A DNA stretch of 38,141 nt from Acidobacteriota bacterium (GCA_016871055.1 VFZW01000014.1:1-38141), one strand, 5' to 3'; positions 15,761 through 23,533 are shown, counted from the stretch's first letter. Numbers and translations: made by a program. Notes: generated from the sequence alone by a model not told the origin.

Positions 15761-16737
15761 GCAATCCGTTCCAAGTCGTCGGGATCAATCCGTGCTGCGT
15801 GCCGAGTAAGTCGCGCGCGGGGCAGTTGGCCGAGTCGCAGAAGGCGAGCGCCGAGCGGCGAATCATACGCGCGGGTTCGGTCGACGGCATGCGGAAGCTC
15901 GACGGCGGGCCGTTTCAGATGGGCACCGAGGACAAGGAAGGATTCCCGGCCGATGGCGAAGGACCGATCCGCGAGGTGCACGTCGATCCGTTCTACGTCG
16001 ACGCGACGCCGGTGACGAATGAACAGTTTCGCGAGTTCGTCAAGGCGACGGGGTTCAAGACGGAGTCGGAGCGGTTCGGGTGGTCGTTCGTGTTTCAGGG
16101 GCATCTGGCTCCGGAGCTGTACAAAAAACACGTCGAAGATACGGTGCTGGCGGTGCCGTGGTGGTGCAAGGTTCCGCATGCCGATTGGGCGCATCCGGAG
16201 GGGCCGGACTCGTCGATCGAACGCCGCCTCGACACGCCGGTGACGCAGATTTCGTGGAACGACGCGGCTGCGTACGCCGAGTGGGCGGGCAAGCGTCTGC
16301 CGACCGAAGCCGAATGGGAATTCGCCGCGCGAGGCGGTCTGGAGCAAAAAACATATCCGTGGGGGGATGAGTTAACCCCGGACGGCAAGCATCTCTGCAA
16401 CATTTGGCAAGGGGAATTTCCGTCAAGCGATCTCGGCGAAGACGGCTACACGGCGCCCGCGCCGGTGCGCGCGTTCCCGGCCAATGGATACGGGATGTAC
16501 AGCGTGGTTGGCAATGCGTGGGAGTGGTGCGCGGACTGGTTCGAACCGTTCTGGCACCGCGATGCAACGCGCTTTAATCCGCTCGGGCCGTTGAGCGGCA
16601 CGCAGAAGGCGATGCGGGGCGGTTCGTATCTCTGTCATAAGAGCTATTGCAACCGGTATCGTGTGGCGGCGCGGACTAAGAACACGCCGGATTCAGCGAC
16701 GACGAATATCACGTTTCGGTGTGTGAGAGATACGTAG
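15757..16737 (+). CDS. Formylglycine-generating enzyme (sulfatase-modifying factor, SUMF1 type)
   Basis: A 326-residue FGE-sulfatase domain protein. The start GTG at 15757 overlaps the parvulin stop (GTGA). Family landmarks run in order: GGPFQMGTED, VDPFYVDATPVTNEQFREFV, GKRLPTEAEWEFAARGG, YPWGDEL, NAWEWCADWF, and the active site GGSYLCHKSYCNRYRVAAR followed by NTPDSATTNITFRC. Both copper-binding cysteines of true FGE (human Cys336/Cys341) are present as about Cys293 and Cys298, which separates it from the many FGE-like proteins lacking them (EgtB, PvdO). It oxidises Cys in CxPxR of sulfatases, here available in both sulfatases of the window. A short N-terminal stretch with CCVPSKSR looks like a sulfatase-type motif. 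Confidence 0.93.
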   Translation: MSNPFQVVGINPCCVPSKSRAGQLAESQKASAERRIIRAGSVDGMRKLDGGPFQMGTEDKEGFPADGEGPIREVHVDPFYVDATPVTNEQFREFVKATGFKTESERFGWSFVFQGHLAPELYKKHVEDTVLAVPWWCKVPHADWAHPEGPDSSIERRLDTPVTQISWNDAAAYAEWAGKRLPTEAEWEFAARGGLEQKTYPWGDELTPDGKHLCNIWQGEFPSSDLGEDGYTAPAPVRAFPANGYGMYSVVGNAWEWCADWFEPFWHRDATRFNPLGPLSGTQKAMRGGSYLCHKSYCNRYRVAARTKNTPDSATTNITFRCVRDT

Positions 16738-16742
16738 GCTTG

Positions 16743-16751
16743 TGCTAGCGT
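16743..16751 (+). promoter_or_regulatory. Putative extended -10 of the esterase gene, adjacent to the ATG
   Basis: TGC-TAGCGT fits TGnTAnnnT and ends 6 nt before the ATG at 16758. The only bases between are ATCCCC, with no ribosome binding site, consistent with a leaderless transcript. Confidence 0.4.
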
Positions 16752-16757
16752 ATCCCC

Positions 16758-17885
16758 ATGCGCCTCGTACTCGCTCTCACAACCATCGCCGCATTCGCCC
16801 AGCAACGCCCGCAAGGGCCTGTCGTCAATTCGCCGGAGGTCTCGGCCGATCGTAAGATCACGCTTCGCCTGCTGGCGCCAAACGCCACCGATGTCAAAGT
16901 GAACGGCGGCGATATTCCCGGCGCGGGCGGCACGCCCCTCGTCAAAGGAGAAAACGGCGTTTGGGAAGTGACGCTCGGTCCGGTCGTGCCGGGGTCATAC
17001 CGTTACACGTTCAATGTCAACGGCGTCGCCTCCGTCGATCCGCGCAACCCCGCCAACAGCGAATCGAACAACAACGTGTGGAGCGTCGTCAACGTGCCGG
17101 GCTCGGAATGGTTCGACACGAAGGACGTTCCGCATGGCGCAATCGGCTCGGTGACGTATCACTCCAAAAGCCTGGGCCGCGCGCGTCGCATGCAGGTCTA
17201 CACGCCGCCCGGCTATGAGCTGAGCAACGCCAGGTATCCGGTGTTCTATTTGCTGCACGGTGCGAGCGACTCCGACGACTCCTGGACCTCCGTCGGCCGC
17301 GCGAACTTCATCCTCGACAACCTGATCGCCGCGAAGAAGGCCAAACCGATGATCGTCGTCATGCCGGCCGGCCACACCACCTCGGGCGGGTTCCGCGTGC
17401 CGGGCCAGCGCGACGAGTTCGCGAAAGATTTCGTCGAGGACATCATGCCGTACATTGAAAGCCACTACCGCGTCGCCGCGGGCCGCAATAATCGGGCGAT
17501 CGCGGGACTATCGATGGGCGGCAACCAGACGCTCGCCGTCGGCATTCCGCACCTCGATAAATTCGCCTATCTCGGCGTGTACAGCTCGGGCCTGATTGGC
17601 GCGTTCGGCTCGGCTCGGCCGGGGATGAACATGACACCCGATGGCGGCGCGGCGTGGGAGAAGGAAAACGCGGCCGTGCTAGCTAACACGAAGTTGAAGA
17701 AAGACCTGAAGCTGATGTGGTTCGGCATCGGCACAAAGGACTTCCTGCTCGAAACCAATCGCGGCACGGTGGCGCTGTTAAAGAAACACGGCTTCACGGT
17801 GACGACGAAAGAGACCGACGGCGCGCACACGTGGCTGGAATGGCGGAATTACCTGGCGGAGTTCACGCCGATGTTGTTCCAATAA
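16758..17885 (+). CDS. Secreted alpha/beta-hydrolase esterase with N-terminal E-set domain (enterochelin/feruloyl esterase-like)
   Basis: A 375-residue protein with signal peptide MRLVLALTTIAAFAQQ. Residues about 25-110 form a starch-binding-like immunoglobulin (E-set) domain (ITLRLLAPNATDVKV, GSYRYTFNVNGV). The catalytic esterase D domain follows, with RRMQVYTPPGY, PVFYLLHGASDSDDSW, the nucleophile elbow AIAGLSMGGNQ (Ser252) and a C-terminal histidine in DGAHTWLEW. This is the layout of carbohydrate acetyl/feruloyl esterases of xylan-degradation loci as well as of iron-siderophore esterases; in this setting a plant or microbial polysaccharide ester is more likely. This is inference. It follows the FGE gene after 20 nt but has its own -10. 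Confidence 0.87.
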   Translation: MRLVLALTTIAAFAQQRPQGPVVNSPEVSADRKITLRLLAPNATDVKVNGGDIPGAGGTPLVKGENGVWEVTLGPVVPGSYRYTFNVNGVASVDPRNPANSESNNNVWSVVNVPGSEWFDTKDVPHGAIGSVTYHSKSLGRARRMQVYTPPGYELSNARYPVFYLLHGASDSDDSWTSVGRANFILDNLIAAKKAKPMIVVMPAGHTTSGGFRVPGQRDEFAKDFVEDIMPYIESHYRVAAGRNNRAIAGLSMGGNQTLAVGIPHLDKFAYLGVYSSGLIGAFGSARPGMNMTPDGGAAWEKENAAVLANTKLKKDLKLMWFGIGTKDFLLETNRGTVALLKKHGFTVTTKETDGAHTWLEWRNYLAEFTPMLFQ

Positions 17886-17902
17886 TTTTATCCGGGTATA
17901 AT
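17874..17902 (+). promoter_or_regulatory. Promoter with perfect TATAAT 6 nt before the DUF2239 start
   Basis: TATAAT lies at 17897-17902, with TTGTTC at 17874-17879 as a possible -35 and a 17-nt spacer. The start codon at 17909 is 7 nt after the end of the -10, exactly where transcription would begin, so the mRNA is probably leaderless. This is the clearest example of the arrangement in the window. Confidence 0.55.
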
Positions 17903-17908
17903 GGACCT

Positions 17909-18400
17909 ATGGATGCTCGTAGGTCACCCTCATGCCATGTCTTCTTGGACGGTACCCTCATTGCGAAGGGCGCGCCGGCGGAGGTCTCGTCAAAGCTGAA
18001 GCCCGGCGCCCTGGCCTTCGACGACGCCACTTCGGAGCTGCTTGAATTCGAGCTCATCGACGAGCCGTTACAAAGCGGCCCCGGGCGGCCGAAGCTCGGT
18101 GTGATGGCGCGCGAAATCACGCTGATGCCGCGTCATTGGGACTGGCTTACCACGCAGCCGGGCGGGGTGTCGGCGACGATTCGACGGCTCATCGAAGAGG
18201 CCTCCAAAGCGCCGAACCCGCGTCATGCGGCGGCGGTCGCCTACAAATTTCTATCGCAGATCGCGGGCAACTTACCCAACTTCGAAGAGGCCATCCGCGG
18301 GCTGTTCGCGGGCGATCGCAAAAAGTTCGCGGCCCATATGAAAGGCTGGCCGAAGGACATCCGCGATCACGCTACTCGGCTGGCCGAACCGGCGTTTTGA
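17909..18400 (+). CDS. DUF2239-family protein
   Basis: The track ORF begins inside the esterase; the ATG at 17909 gives 163 residues starting MDARRSPSCHVFLDGTLIAK. The segments GRPKLGVMAREITLMPRHWD and LTTQPGGVSATIRRLIEEAS, followed by KFLSQIAGNLPNFEEAIRGL, are characteristic of DUF2239, a conserved bacterial family of unknown function. The first third looks beta-rich; the rest is helical. No signal peptide is seen. The 3' end overlaps the convergent DUF2277 gene by 34 bp. Function is not known and none is proposed. Confidence 0.85.
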   Translation: MDARRSPSCHVFLDGTLIAKGAPAEVSSKLKPGALAFDDATSELLEFELIDEPLQSGPGRPKLGVMAREITLMPRHWDWLTTQPGGVSATIRRLIEEASKAPNPRHAAAVAYKFLSQIAGNLPNFEEAIRGLFAGDRKKFAAHMKGWPKDIRDHATRLAEPAF

Positions 18401-18588
18401 ACCGTTGCCAGCAGCGTTTTCGACGACGCCGCAATCTCTGCAACGGCGCGATGAAACGCATCGTGATTGGTCTTCGAAGGCTTGTTGTAACCGCTGATTT
18501 TGCGCACGAACTGCAACGCGGCGGCCTGGATTTCTTCATCGGTGATAGGTGGCGCGGGCCGGCGAAGGACTTTAATACTGCGGCACAT
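18367..18588 (-). CDS. DUF2277-family small protein
   Basis: A 73-residue protein embedded in a longer track ORF (18367-18891). The ATG at 18588 gives MCRSIKVLRRPAPPITDEEI followed by QAAALQFVRKISGYNKPSKT, which is the strongly conserved DUF2277 signature (MCRxIkxL...PPaTdeEi.aAalQfVRKiSGfxkPS). The rest is helical (FHRAVAEIAASSKTLL). The family function is unknown. A TATTCT lies 6 nt before the ATG. It is divergent from the ceramidase-like gene with only 17 bp between start codons, and its 3' end overlaps DUF2239 by 34 bp. Confidence 0.88.
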   Translation of the reverse strand: MCRSIKVLRRPAPPITDEEIQAAALQFVRKISGYNKPSKTNHDAFHRAVAEIAASSKTLLATVQNAGSASRVA

Positions 18589-18593
18589 TCGTT

Positions 18594-18600
18594 CAGAATA
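18594..18600. promoter_or_regulatory. Overlapping divergent -10 boxes (DUF2277 / ceramidase-like gene)
   Basis: The plus strand reads CAGAAT (18594-18599) ending 6 nt before the ATG at 18606. The minus strand reads TATTCT (18595-18600) ending 6 nt before the ATG at 18588. The same 7 bp would serve both directions in a 17-bp intergenic space, and both messages would be leaderless. Confidence 0.4.
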
Positions 18601-18605
18601 GCGGA

Positions 18606-19895
18606 ATGACTGGCCGTCGTGACTTCCTCTCTCTTGGCCTTGGCCTCGCCGTGCGCCCCACGCTGCGCATCGCCACGTTCGCGGTCGATGTAACGCCGCC
18701 GCTCGGCACGGCGCTCTGCTACGGACTCGTGCCGGACGCCGCGTCGATCGGCGATCGTCTCTGGGCGCGCGGCATCGTGCTGCTGCCGTCGGGTGACAGA
18801 CCTGTCGTGCTCTGCGCGGTCGACTGGCTCGGCATCGGCAATGGCAGCCGGGATCGGTGGCACACGGCCCTCGCAAAAGCCGCCGGCACAACGCCCGATC
18901 GCGTCAGCGTGCACACGGTTCATCAGCACGACGCGCCGGGCGACGACGTTACCGCGCACGCGCTGCTGCCCAAAGGCCTCTCGCTTTACGACGAAGCGTT
19001 CGCGGCCGCGACCGTCAAGCGCGTGGCCGAGGCGGTGAAGCGCGTGAAGCCGGTAGCGATCAGCCACGTCGGCATTGGCTCGGCCAAGGTCGACAGCATC
19101 GCGTCGAATCGCCGCATTCTCGGCCCCGACGGCAAGGTGGCCTTCGGCCGCATGACAGCGTGCCGCAACTCGCCGCACTGCGCGGCGCCGGAGGGCGTGA
19201 TCGATCCGCTGCTGCGTTCGCTCAGCTTCTACAACGGCGAACGCCGCGTCGCCACGCTCAGCTACTACGCCACGCACCCGATGAGCTACTACGGGAAATC
19301 GGTTGTCTCGGCCGATTTCATCGGCATGGCGCGCGACAAGCAGACCGACACATTTCAGATTCACTTCACCGGTGCGGCGGGCAATATCGGCGCGGGGCGA
19401 TACAACGACGGCGCCGTCGAAAACCGCGTGGTATTGGCAGGGCGGCTCGCCGATGGCATGGCGCGATCGAAGGCAAGTGAGGAGCGTGTGGCTTACGACG
19501 GCCTGCATTGGGCGGTGTCGCCGATTTCGTTGCCACTGCGCGAAGGCGCCGGCTTCACCGAGGCCGATATCACGAAGGTCGAAAAAGACCCGAAGTTGGC
19601 ACGCAACAACGCGAGGTATCTTGCGTTTTATCGCCTAACGAAAGCCGGCCGCAAGATCAATCTCACCGCGCTGACGATCGGCGGCGCGCGGGTCATCCAC
19701 ATGCCCGGCGAGTTGTTCGTCGAATATCAACTGCACGCCGGAACCGCGATGGCGGCCTACGGCGACTACGGCCCGATGTACATCGGCACCGCCGAGGCCT
19801 ACGAACAAGGCGGCTACGAAACGACGCTAGTTTCCCGAGTCGGTCCTCGGGCTGAGGAAATTATTAAAGAAGGGATTCGGCCGCTGCAAGTCTAG
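18606..19895 (+). CDS. Neutral/alkaline non-lysosomal ceramidase-like protein
   Basis: A 429-residue protein with a Tat-like N-terminus (TGRRDFLSLGLGLAV). The catalytic-domain pattern of neutral ceramidase relatives is visible: IATFAVDVTPPLGTALCYG, ARGIVLL, VVLCAVDWLGIGN, VHTVHQHDAPG (metal-binding histidine region), LSYYATHPMSYYG and FTGAAGNIGAGRYND. True ceramidases are about 650-700 residues with a C-terminal immunoglobulin-like domain; that domain is missing, so the name is structural and the substrate may be another amide. The last 69 bp overlap the gene at 19827 on the other strand. Confidence 0.75.
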   Translation: MTGRRDFLSLGLGLAVRPTLRIATFAVDVTPPLGTALCYGLVPDAASIGDRLWARGIVLLPSGDRPVVLCAVDWLGIGNGSRDRWHTALAKAAGTTPDRVSVHTVHQHDAPGDDVTAHALLPKGLSLYDEAFAAATVKRVAEAVKRVKPVAISHVGIGSAKVDSIASNRRILGPDGKVAFGRMTACRNSPHCAAPEGVIDPLLRSLSFYNGERRVATLSYYATHPMSYYGKSVVSADFIGMARDKQTDTFQIHFTGAAGNIGAGRYNDGAVENRVVLAGRLADGMARSKASEERVAYDGLHWAVSPISLPLREGAGFTEADITKVEKDPKLARNNARYLAFYRLTKAGRKINLTALTIGGARVIHMPGELFVEYQLHAGTAMAAYGDYGPMYIGTAEAYEQGGYETTLVSRVGPRAEEIIKEGIRPLQV

Positions 19896-20261
19896 CCGCT
19901 CGCGGATCTCTCGCACCGGGGACGTGCGGATCACGCCGAACTCCGGGTGAATAAACTCCATCAACATATCGTGGCCAATGAACCGCGTCTTGATGAGCGG
20001 CGTGCCCCAGGTCGAACCCGCCAGATGCACGCGAACCGGGTCGGGGCAGTACGTCGGATGCCCCGAAATAGTTATCTCGTTGTCGCCTTCGTATTCAATT
20101 CGGTAAAGGTGATTGCACGTCTGCACCTCCAGCACCGAGCCGATTAGCAACTGGTTCAAGTGCACGCCGCCATTGATCTCCGACTGGCAGATGGCGCTGT
20201 TGATCCCATCGTCGAAGTTGGGATGCGGAACGTAGAAGTCGAGCTTGGTGTCGAGATCCAT
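19827..20261 (-). CDS. Hypothetical protein, beta-rich
   Basis: I do not recognise a named family. The track start is at 20276; the in-frame ATG at 20261 (MDLDTKLDFYVPHPNFDDGI) is preferred because TGA-TAGAGT, an extended -10, lies 5 nt before it. That gives 144 residues. The core (GSVLEVQTCNHLYRIEYEGD, ITISGHPTYCPDPVRVHLAG, WGTPLIKTRFIGHDMLMEFI) alternates short beta-strands and turns and contains three cysteines, with no signal peptide or membrane segment. The C-terminal tail overlaps the ceramidase-like gene by 69 bp and looks poorly constrained. It lies 40 nt downstream of the DMFase-like gene on the same strand. Confidence 0.65.
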   Translation of the reverse strand: MDLDTKLDFYVPHPNFDDGINSAICQSEINGGVHLNQLLIGSVLEVQTCNHLYRIEYEGDNEITISGHPTYCPDPVRVHLAGSTWGTPLIKTRFIGHDMLMEFIHPEFGVIRTSPVREIRERLDLQRPNPFFNNFLSPRTDSGN

Positions 20262-20266
20262 GACTG

Positions 20267-20275
20267 ACTCTATCA
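20267..20275 (-). promoter_or_regulatory. Putative extended -10 of the hypothetical gene at 19827-20261
   Basis: The minus strand reads TGA-TAGAGT, ending 5 nt before the ATG at 20261. It supports the shorter start and again suggests a leaderless message. Confidence 0.35.
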
Positions 20276-20301
20276 TGCAGCAAATCGCGACGGTTTGCAG
20301 C

Positions 20302-21732
20302 CTACCCCTGAATCGCGCGTTTCAGAAGGTTGGTAGTGATACGCTGCACTCGCGCGTCCGGGCCGGTTGGACGCACCCAATGCGACCACGGAAGAATGTG
20401 GCCGGGCGGCGAGGCCAGGCCTTGCGCCCACCAGATCGTCGCGGCGTTGAAAACGAAGTTTTTCTTCGGGCCAGGGTAGATCGTCGCCGTCCAGTGCGAC
20501 GGCTTCGTGCCGCCGGACAGCGCATCGCCCTCGGCCAGAATTTCGAGGTCCGGAACCGGCGCCGGATCGCCGTGGAACTCCCAACCGACAAGTCCGTCTA
20601 TGTGATCGCCCTTCTTCATGCCGGTGCCGGCGAACACCCAGTGGTCGGGCTTCGTCACGATCCAATCGCCGCCACCGTTGAACGGATAAACCGAGTGCGC
20701 GCCCATGAGCAGATTCGCTTTCGGCCCCTCTTGCGGGAACGGATGTTTGAAGAACTGATCGAGTCCGCCGTAGACTCCGCCGTAGACGCCCTCGCGGCTG
20801 ATGATGCGATTCGGGCGCCCGTCTTTGGCCGCTTGAAACGGCGTCAGGCCCATGACGGAGTTGCCGCTCAAGTAGAGATGCGTAACGCCGCGTTTCACCG
20901 ACTCCAACGCCGCGTTGTACTGGCGAATGTCCCAGTATTCGTCATGGCCGACGCTCAAGAAAACCTTCGCGCGCTCGAACTGCCCGACATCGATCATGTC
21001 CGAATTCGACGTGTAGGTCACGTCGTAGCCGTTAGCTTCGAGCCAGTAGCAGAGCGGATATTCCCAGAGCAGAAACTCGCCGGAGCCAATGGACAAAGGG
21101 TGATCGTAGATCTGCGCGTACTTGCAGTACGGGCGATCGAACGACGCGGCGACGCTCGGCGCCCAGGAGTGGCGCGGATCGGTGTACATCGAATAGTCGT
21201 CGGGCCACTTGTTGTAGGCGGCCCACGTGTTGTCGCTGCATTGGAACAACACGCCGGCTTTGCGCCGGTCGCGCACGATGAAGATGATGTAGCTCTGCCA
21301 GTTGTGCTCGTGTTTGGCTTCGGGCACACAGGTTAGCTTGCCGAGATAGACGCCCGACGGCCAGTCGTTCGGAATTTTCAATGACGCCGTTGGCTGCCAC
21401 TCGCACTCGCGCAGCCGCTTCGGGCCGACCGGAGGCTCGGGCTGCGTAACGGTCGCCAGGGGCCCGAGCTGCTTCATGTGTCGCGCGCCGGCGCCGCCGT
21501 AATAGCCCATGCGGAAAATGTCGATGGTGACGCGGCGTACTGGATTCGTCGAGACGAAAATCTGAAGAGTCTGGCCCGCTTCGACACTCTGGTGCGACGC
21601 GTAGCCTTCGACAAGCGCCGAGCGATAGCCCTTCGCTTTGTTCGGCCAGACTTTGGTCAGTTGCCATTCTGGCGTGCCGGGCTTCTTGTTTTCCAGAGCG
21701 AGTGCGGCTTGCAAAAGATCGCGACGGCGCAT
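20302..21732 (-). CDS. N,N-dimethylformamidase large-subunit-like protein
   Basis: The ATG at 21732 (MRRRDLLQAALALENKKPGT) gives 476 residues; the 27 extra residues in the track would overlap the divergent gene. The RRRDLLQAA start is Tat-like but lacks a clear hydrophobic core. The body matches the C-terminal catalytic region of N,N-dimethylformamidase beta subunits: IFRMGYYGGAGARHM, FIVRDRRKAGVLFQCSDNTW, AAYNKWPDDYSMY, LCYWLEANGYDVTYTSNSD, FLSVGHDEYWD and YLSGNSVMG. In DmfA2 the iron is bound by tyrosines and a glutamate; the corresponding Tyr-rich segments are present. Substrate is unknown, probably a small amide or a glycan-linked one. Confidence 0.8.
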   Translation of the reverse strand: MRRRDLLQAALALENKKPGTPEWQLTKVWPNKAKGYRSALVEGYASHQSVEAGQTLQIFVSTNPVRRVTIDIFRMGYYGGAGARHMKQLGPLATVTQPEPPVGPKRLRECEWQPTASLKIPNDWPSGVYLGKLTCVPEAKHEHNWQSYIIFIVRDRRKAGVLFQCSDNTWAAYNKWPDDYSMYTDPRHSWAPSVAASFDRPYCKYAQIYDHPLSIGSGEFLLWEYPLCYWLEANGYDVTYTSNSDMIDVGQFERAKVFLSVGHDEYWDIRQYNAALESVKRGVTHLYLSGNSVMGLTPFQAAKDGRPNRIISREGVYGGVYGGLDQFFKHPFPQEGPKANLLMGAHSVYPFNGGGDWIVTKPDHWVFAGTGMKKGDHIDGLVGWEFHGDPAPVPDLEILAEGDALSGGTKPSHWTATIYPGPKKNFVFNAATIWWAQGLASPPGHILPWSHWVRPTGPDARVQRITTNLLKRAIQG

Positions 21733-21739
21733 ACCTGGA

Positions 21740-21749
21740 ATGGTAGAAC
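21740..21749. promoter_or_regulatory. Overlapping divergent -10 boxes (DMFase-like / CRTAC1 protein)
   Basis: The minus strand reads TACCAT (21740-21745), ending 7 nt before the ATG at 21732. The plus strand reads TGG-TAGAAC (hexamer 21744-21749), ending 7 nt before the ATG at 21757. The two hexamers share 2 bp in a 24-bp intergenic space. Confidence 0.4.
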
Positions 21750-21756
21750 AGAAGAG

Positions 21757-23481
21757 ATGACACGACGGGAATTGATCGCGCTGTTGGCTGCGAGCGGAAG
21801 CGCGGATGCACAAGGCGTGGCGAGCCGCGTGGCGAAGGCAATACCGCGCGGCAAACTGTCTGGCCGGCCGTTTCCGGCGAAGTTCATCAATGTATCGGCG
21901 GCGGCGGGGCTGAAAGTTCCGGCGATTTATGGCGGCGTCACCGAGAAGCAGTACATCCTCGAAACGATCGGTTGCGGCGTGGCGTTCATCGACTACGACA
22001 ACGACGGCTGGCTCGACATCTTCGTGCTGAACGGAACGCGTTTCAGCGGCGCGCCGGTGGATGCGTCAAACCGGCTGTACAGGAACAACCGCGACGGCAC
22101 GTTCACCGACGTGACGCGGAAGGCGGGCTTGTTCAAGCAGGGCTGGGCGTCCGCCGTCTGCGCGGGTGATTTCGACAACGATGGGCACACGGATTTGTTT
22201 GTAACGTATTGGGGCCAAAATGTTTTATACAAAAACAACGGCGACGGCACGTTCAGCGATGTGACGGCAAAAGCGGGTCTCATCGATCCAAAGCGGCGGT
22301 GGGGCGCTGGCTGTACGTTTCTCGACTACGACCGCGATGGAAAGCTCGATCTGTTCGTCTCCAACTACGTCGACTTCGATCCCGGCAAAGTCCCCAAGCC
22401 GGGACAGAATTCGTTCTGCAACTGGAAGGGGATCCCGGTGAACTGCGGGCCGCTCGGGCTGCCGCCGGGCAGTCATTCGCTCTACCGCAACAACGGCGAC
22501 GGCACGTTCACCGATGTATCGGCGAAGTCGGGAGTGTCCAAGGCGAGGGGCTCCTACGGCATGACCGCCGTTGCCGCCGACTTCGACAACGACGGCTGGC
22601 CCGACATATACGTCGCGTGCGATTCAACGCCATCGTTTCTCTTCAAGAACAACCACGACGGCACGTTCAGCGAAATCGGCCTGGAAAGCGGCGTGGCGCT
22701 GAACGAAGACGGCATGGAGCAAGCCGGCATGGGCATCGGTGTCGGCGACTACGACCTCGACGGTAACCTCGACGTCTTCAAGACGCACTTCGCCGACGAT
22801 ACAAACGTGCTCTACCGCAATGACGGCAGGGGTAACTTTCAGGACATGACGATTCGGAGCGGCATCGCCGTCGAGACGCGCTTCATCGGCTGGGGCGCGG
22901 GCATGACCGACCTCGATAACGACGGTCTACCCGATATTTTCTTCGTCACCGGCAACGTCTATCCGGAGGTCGAAAAGAAGCTCGAGCAATATCCCTACAA
23001 GACGCCGCGTGTCATCTTCCGGAATCTGGGTGGCGGTGTGTTCGAGGAACTGCTCGGCGAGATCGACGAAGTGCATTCCAGCCGCGGCTGCGCGTTTGGC
23101 GACTTCGACAACGACGGCGATGTCGACCTTTTGATCTGGAACATGGACGCGCCGCCTTCGCTGCTGCGGAACGATCTGAACGCGCCCGGCCGGCACTGGC
23201 TGAAGGTGAAGCTCGAAGGCACGGTTTCGAACCGCTCGGCGATTGGGGCGCGTGTCACCGTAAGCTACGGCGGGAAAAAACAGTCGCAGGAAGTCCTGAG
23301 CCAGGCGAGTTTTTACTCGGTGAACGACTGGCGCTTGCACTTCGGACTGGGTGCGGCGAGCGTTGTCGACGTTGAAGTGCGTTGGCCCACCGGCAAGAAA
23401 GAATTGTTCGCGAAAGTCACGGCGGACGCGCTGGTGACGATTCGCGAGGGGCGCGGCATCACGGGCCGCCAGAAATTTTGA
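21757..23481 (+). CDS. CRTAC1-type FG-GAP/VCBS repeat protein with ASPIC/UnbV C-terminal domain
   Basis: A 574-residue exported protein (the track ORF starts 93 codons too early, inside the divergent gene). MTRRELIALLAASGSADAQG looks like a Tat-type signal. Then at least five repeats of the form GDFDNDGHTDLFV, FLDYDRDGKLDLFV, AADFDNDGWPDIYV, VGDYDLDGNLDVFK and MTDLDNDGLPDIFF, each with a calcium-binding DxDxDG loop, alternate with NNGDGTF elements to form a beta-propeller. The ASPIC/UnbV domain (about 470-560) has RHWLKVKLEGTVSNRSAIGARV and ends with VEVRWPTGKKE. Such proteins are very numerous in acidobacteria; the role is surface or periplasmic binding, otherwise unknown. Confidence 0.9.
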   Translation: MTRRELIALLAASGSADAQGVASRVAKAIPRGKLSGRPFPAKFINVSAAAGLKVPAIYGGVTEKQYILETIGCGVAFIDYDNDGWLDIFVLNGTRFSGAPVDASNRLYRNNRDGTFTDVTRKAGLFKQGWASAVCAGDFDNDGHTDLFVTYWGQNVLYKNNGDGTFSDVTAKAGLIDPKRRWGAGCTFLDYDRDGKLDLFVSNYVDFDPGKVPKPGQNSFCNWKGIPVNCGPLGLPPGSHSLYRNNGDGTFTDVSAKSGVSKARGSYGMTAVAADFDNDGWPDIYVACDSTPSFLFKNNHDGTFSEIGLESGVALNEDGMEQAGMGIGVGDYDLDGNLDVFKTHFADDTNVLYRNDGRGNFQDMTIRSGIAVETRFIGWGAGMTDLDNDGLPDIFFVTGNVYPEVEKKLEQYPYKTPRVIFRNLGGGVFEELLGEIDEVHSSRGCAFGDFDNDGDVDLLIWNMDAPPSLLRNDLNAPGRHWLKVKLEGTVSNRSAIGARVTVSYGGKKQSQEVLSQASFYSVNDWRLHFGLGAASVVDVEVRWPTGKKELFAKVTADALVTIREGRGITGRQKF

Positions 23482-23495
23482 GCAACCAGCGCATG

Positions 23496-23501
23496 TACAA
23501 T
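23496..23501 (+). promoter_or_regulatory. Putative -10 box of the pnt operon
   Basis: TACAAT lies 15 nt after the CRTAC1 stop and 51 nt before the GTG of pntAA. It would give a leader of about 45 nt that includes a strong Shine-Dalgarno, in contrast to the leaderless genes nearby. Confidence 0.4.
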
Positions 23502-23533
23502 GAGGTCATCCCGATCAGTCGACAGCTTATTTA

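Noticed and set aside
15757-15830. CCVPSKSR near the FGE N-terminus as a sulfatase motif
   Set aside because: It resembles CxPxR only loosely (CVPSK) and the protein is an FGE, not a sulfatase; noted as a curiosity.
18372-19508. 378-residue minus-strand ORF opposite the ceramidase-like gene
   Set aside because: Shadow frame. The neighbouring minus-strand ORF 18367-18891 was kept only for its last 73 codons, which are DUF2277.
20245-21336. 363-residue plus-strand ORF opposite the DMFase-like gene
   Set aside because: Antisense shadow without domain pattern.
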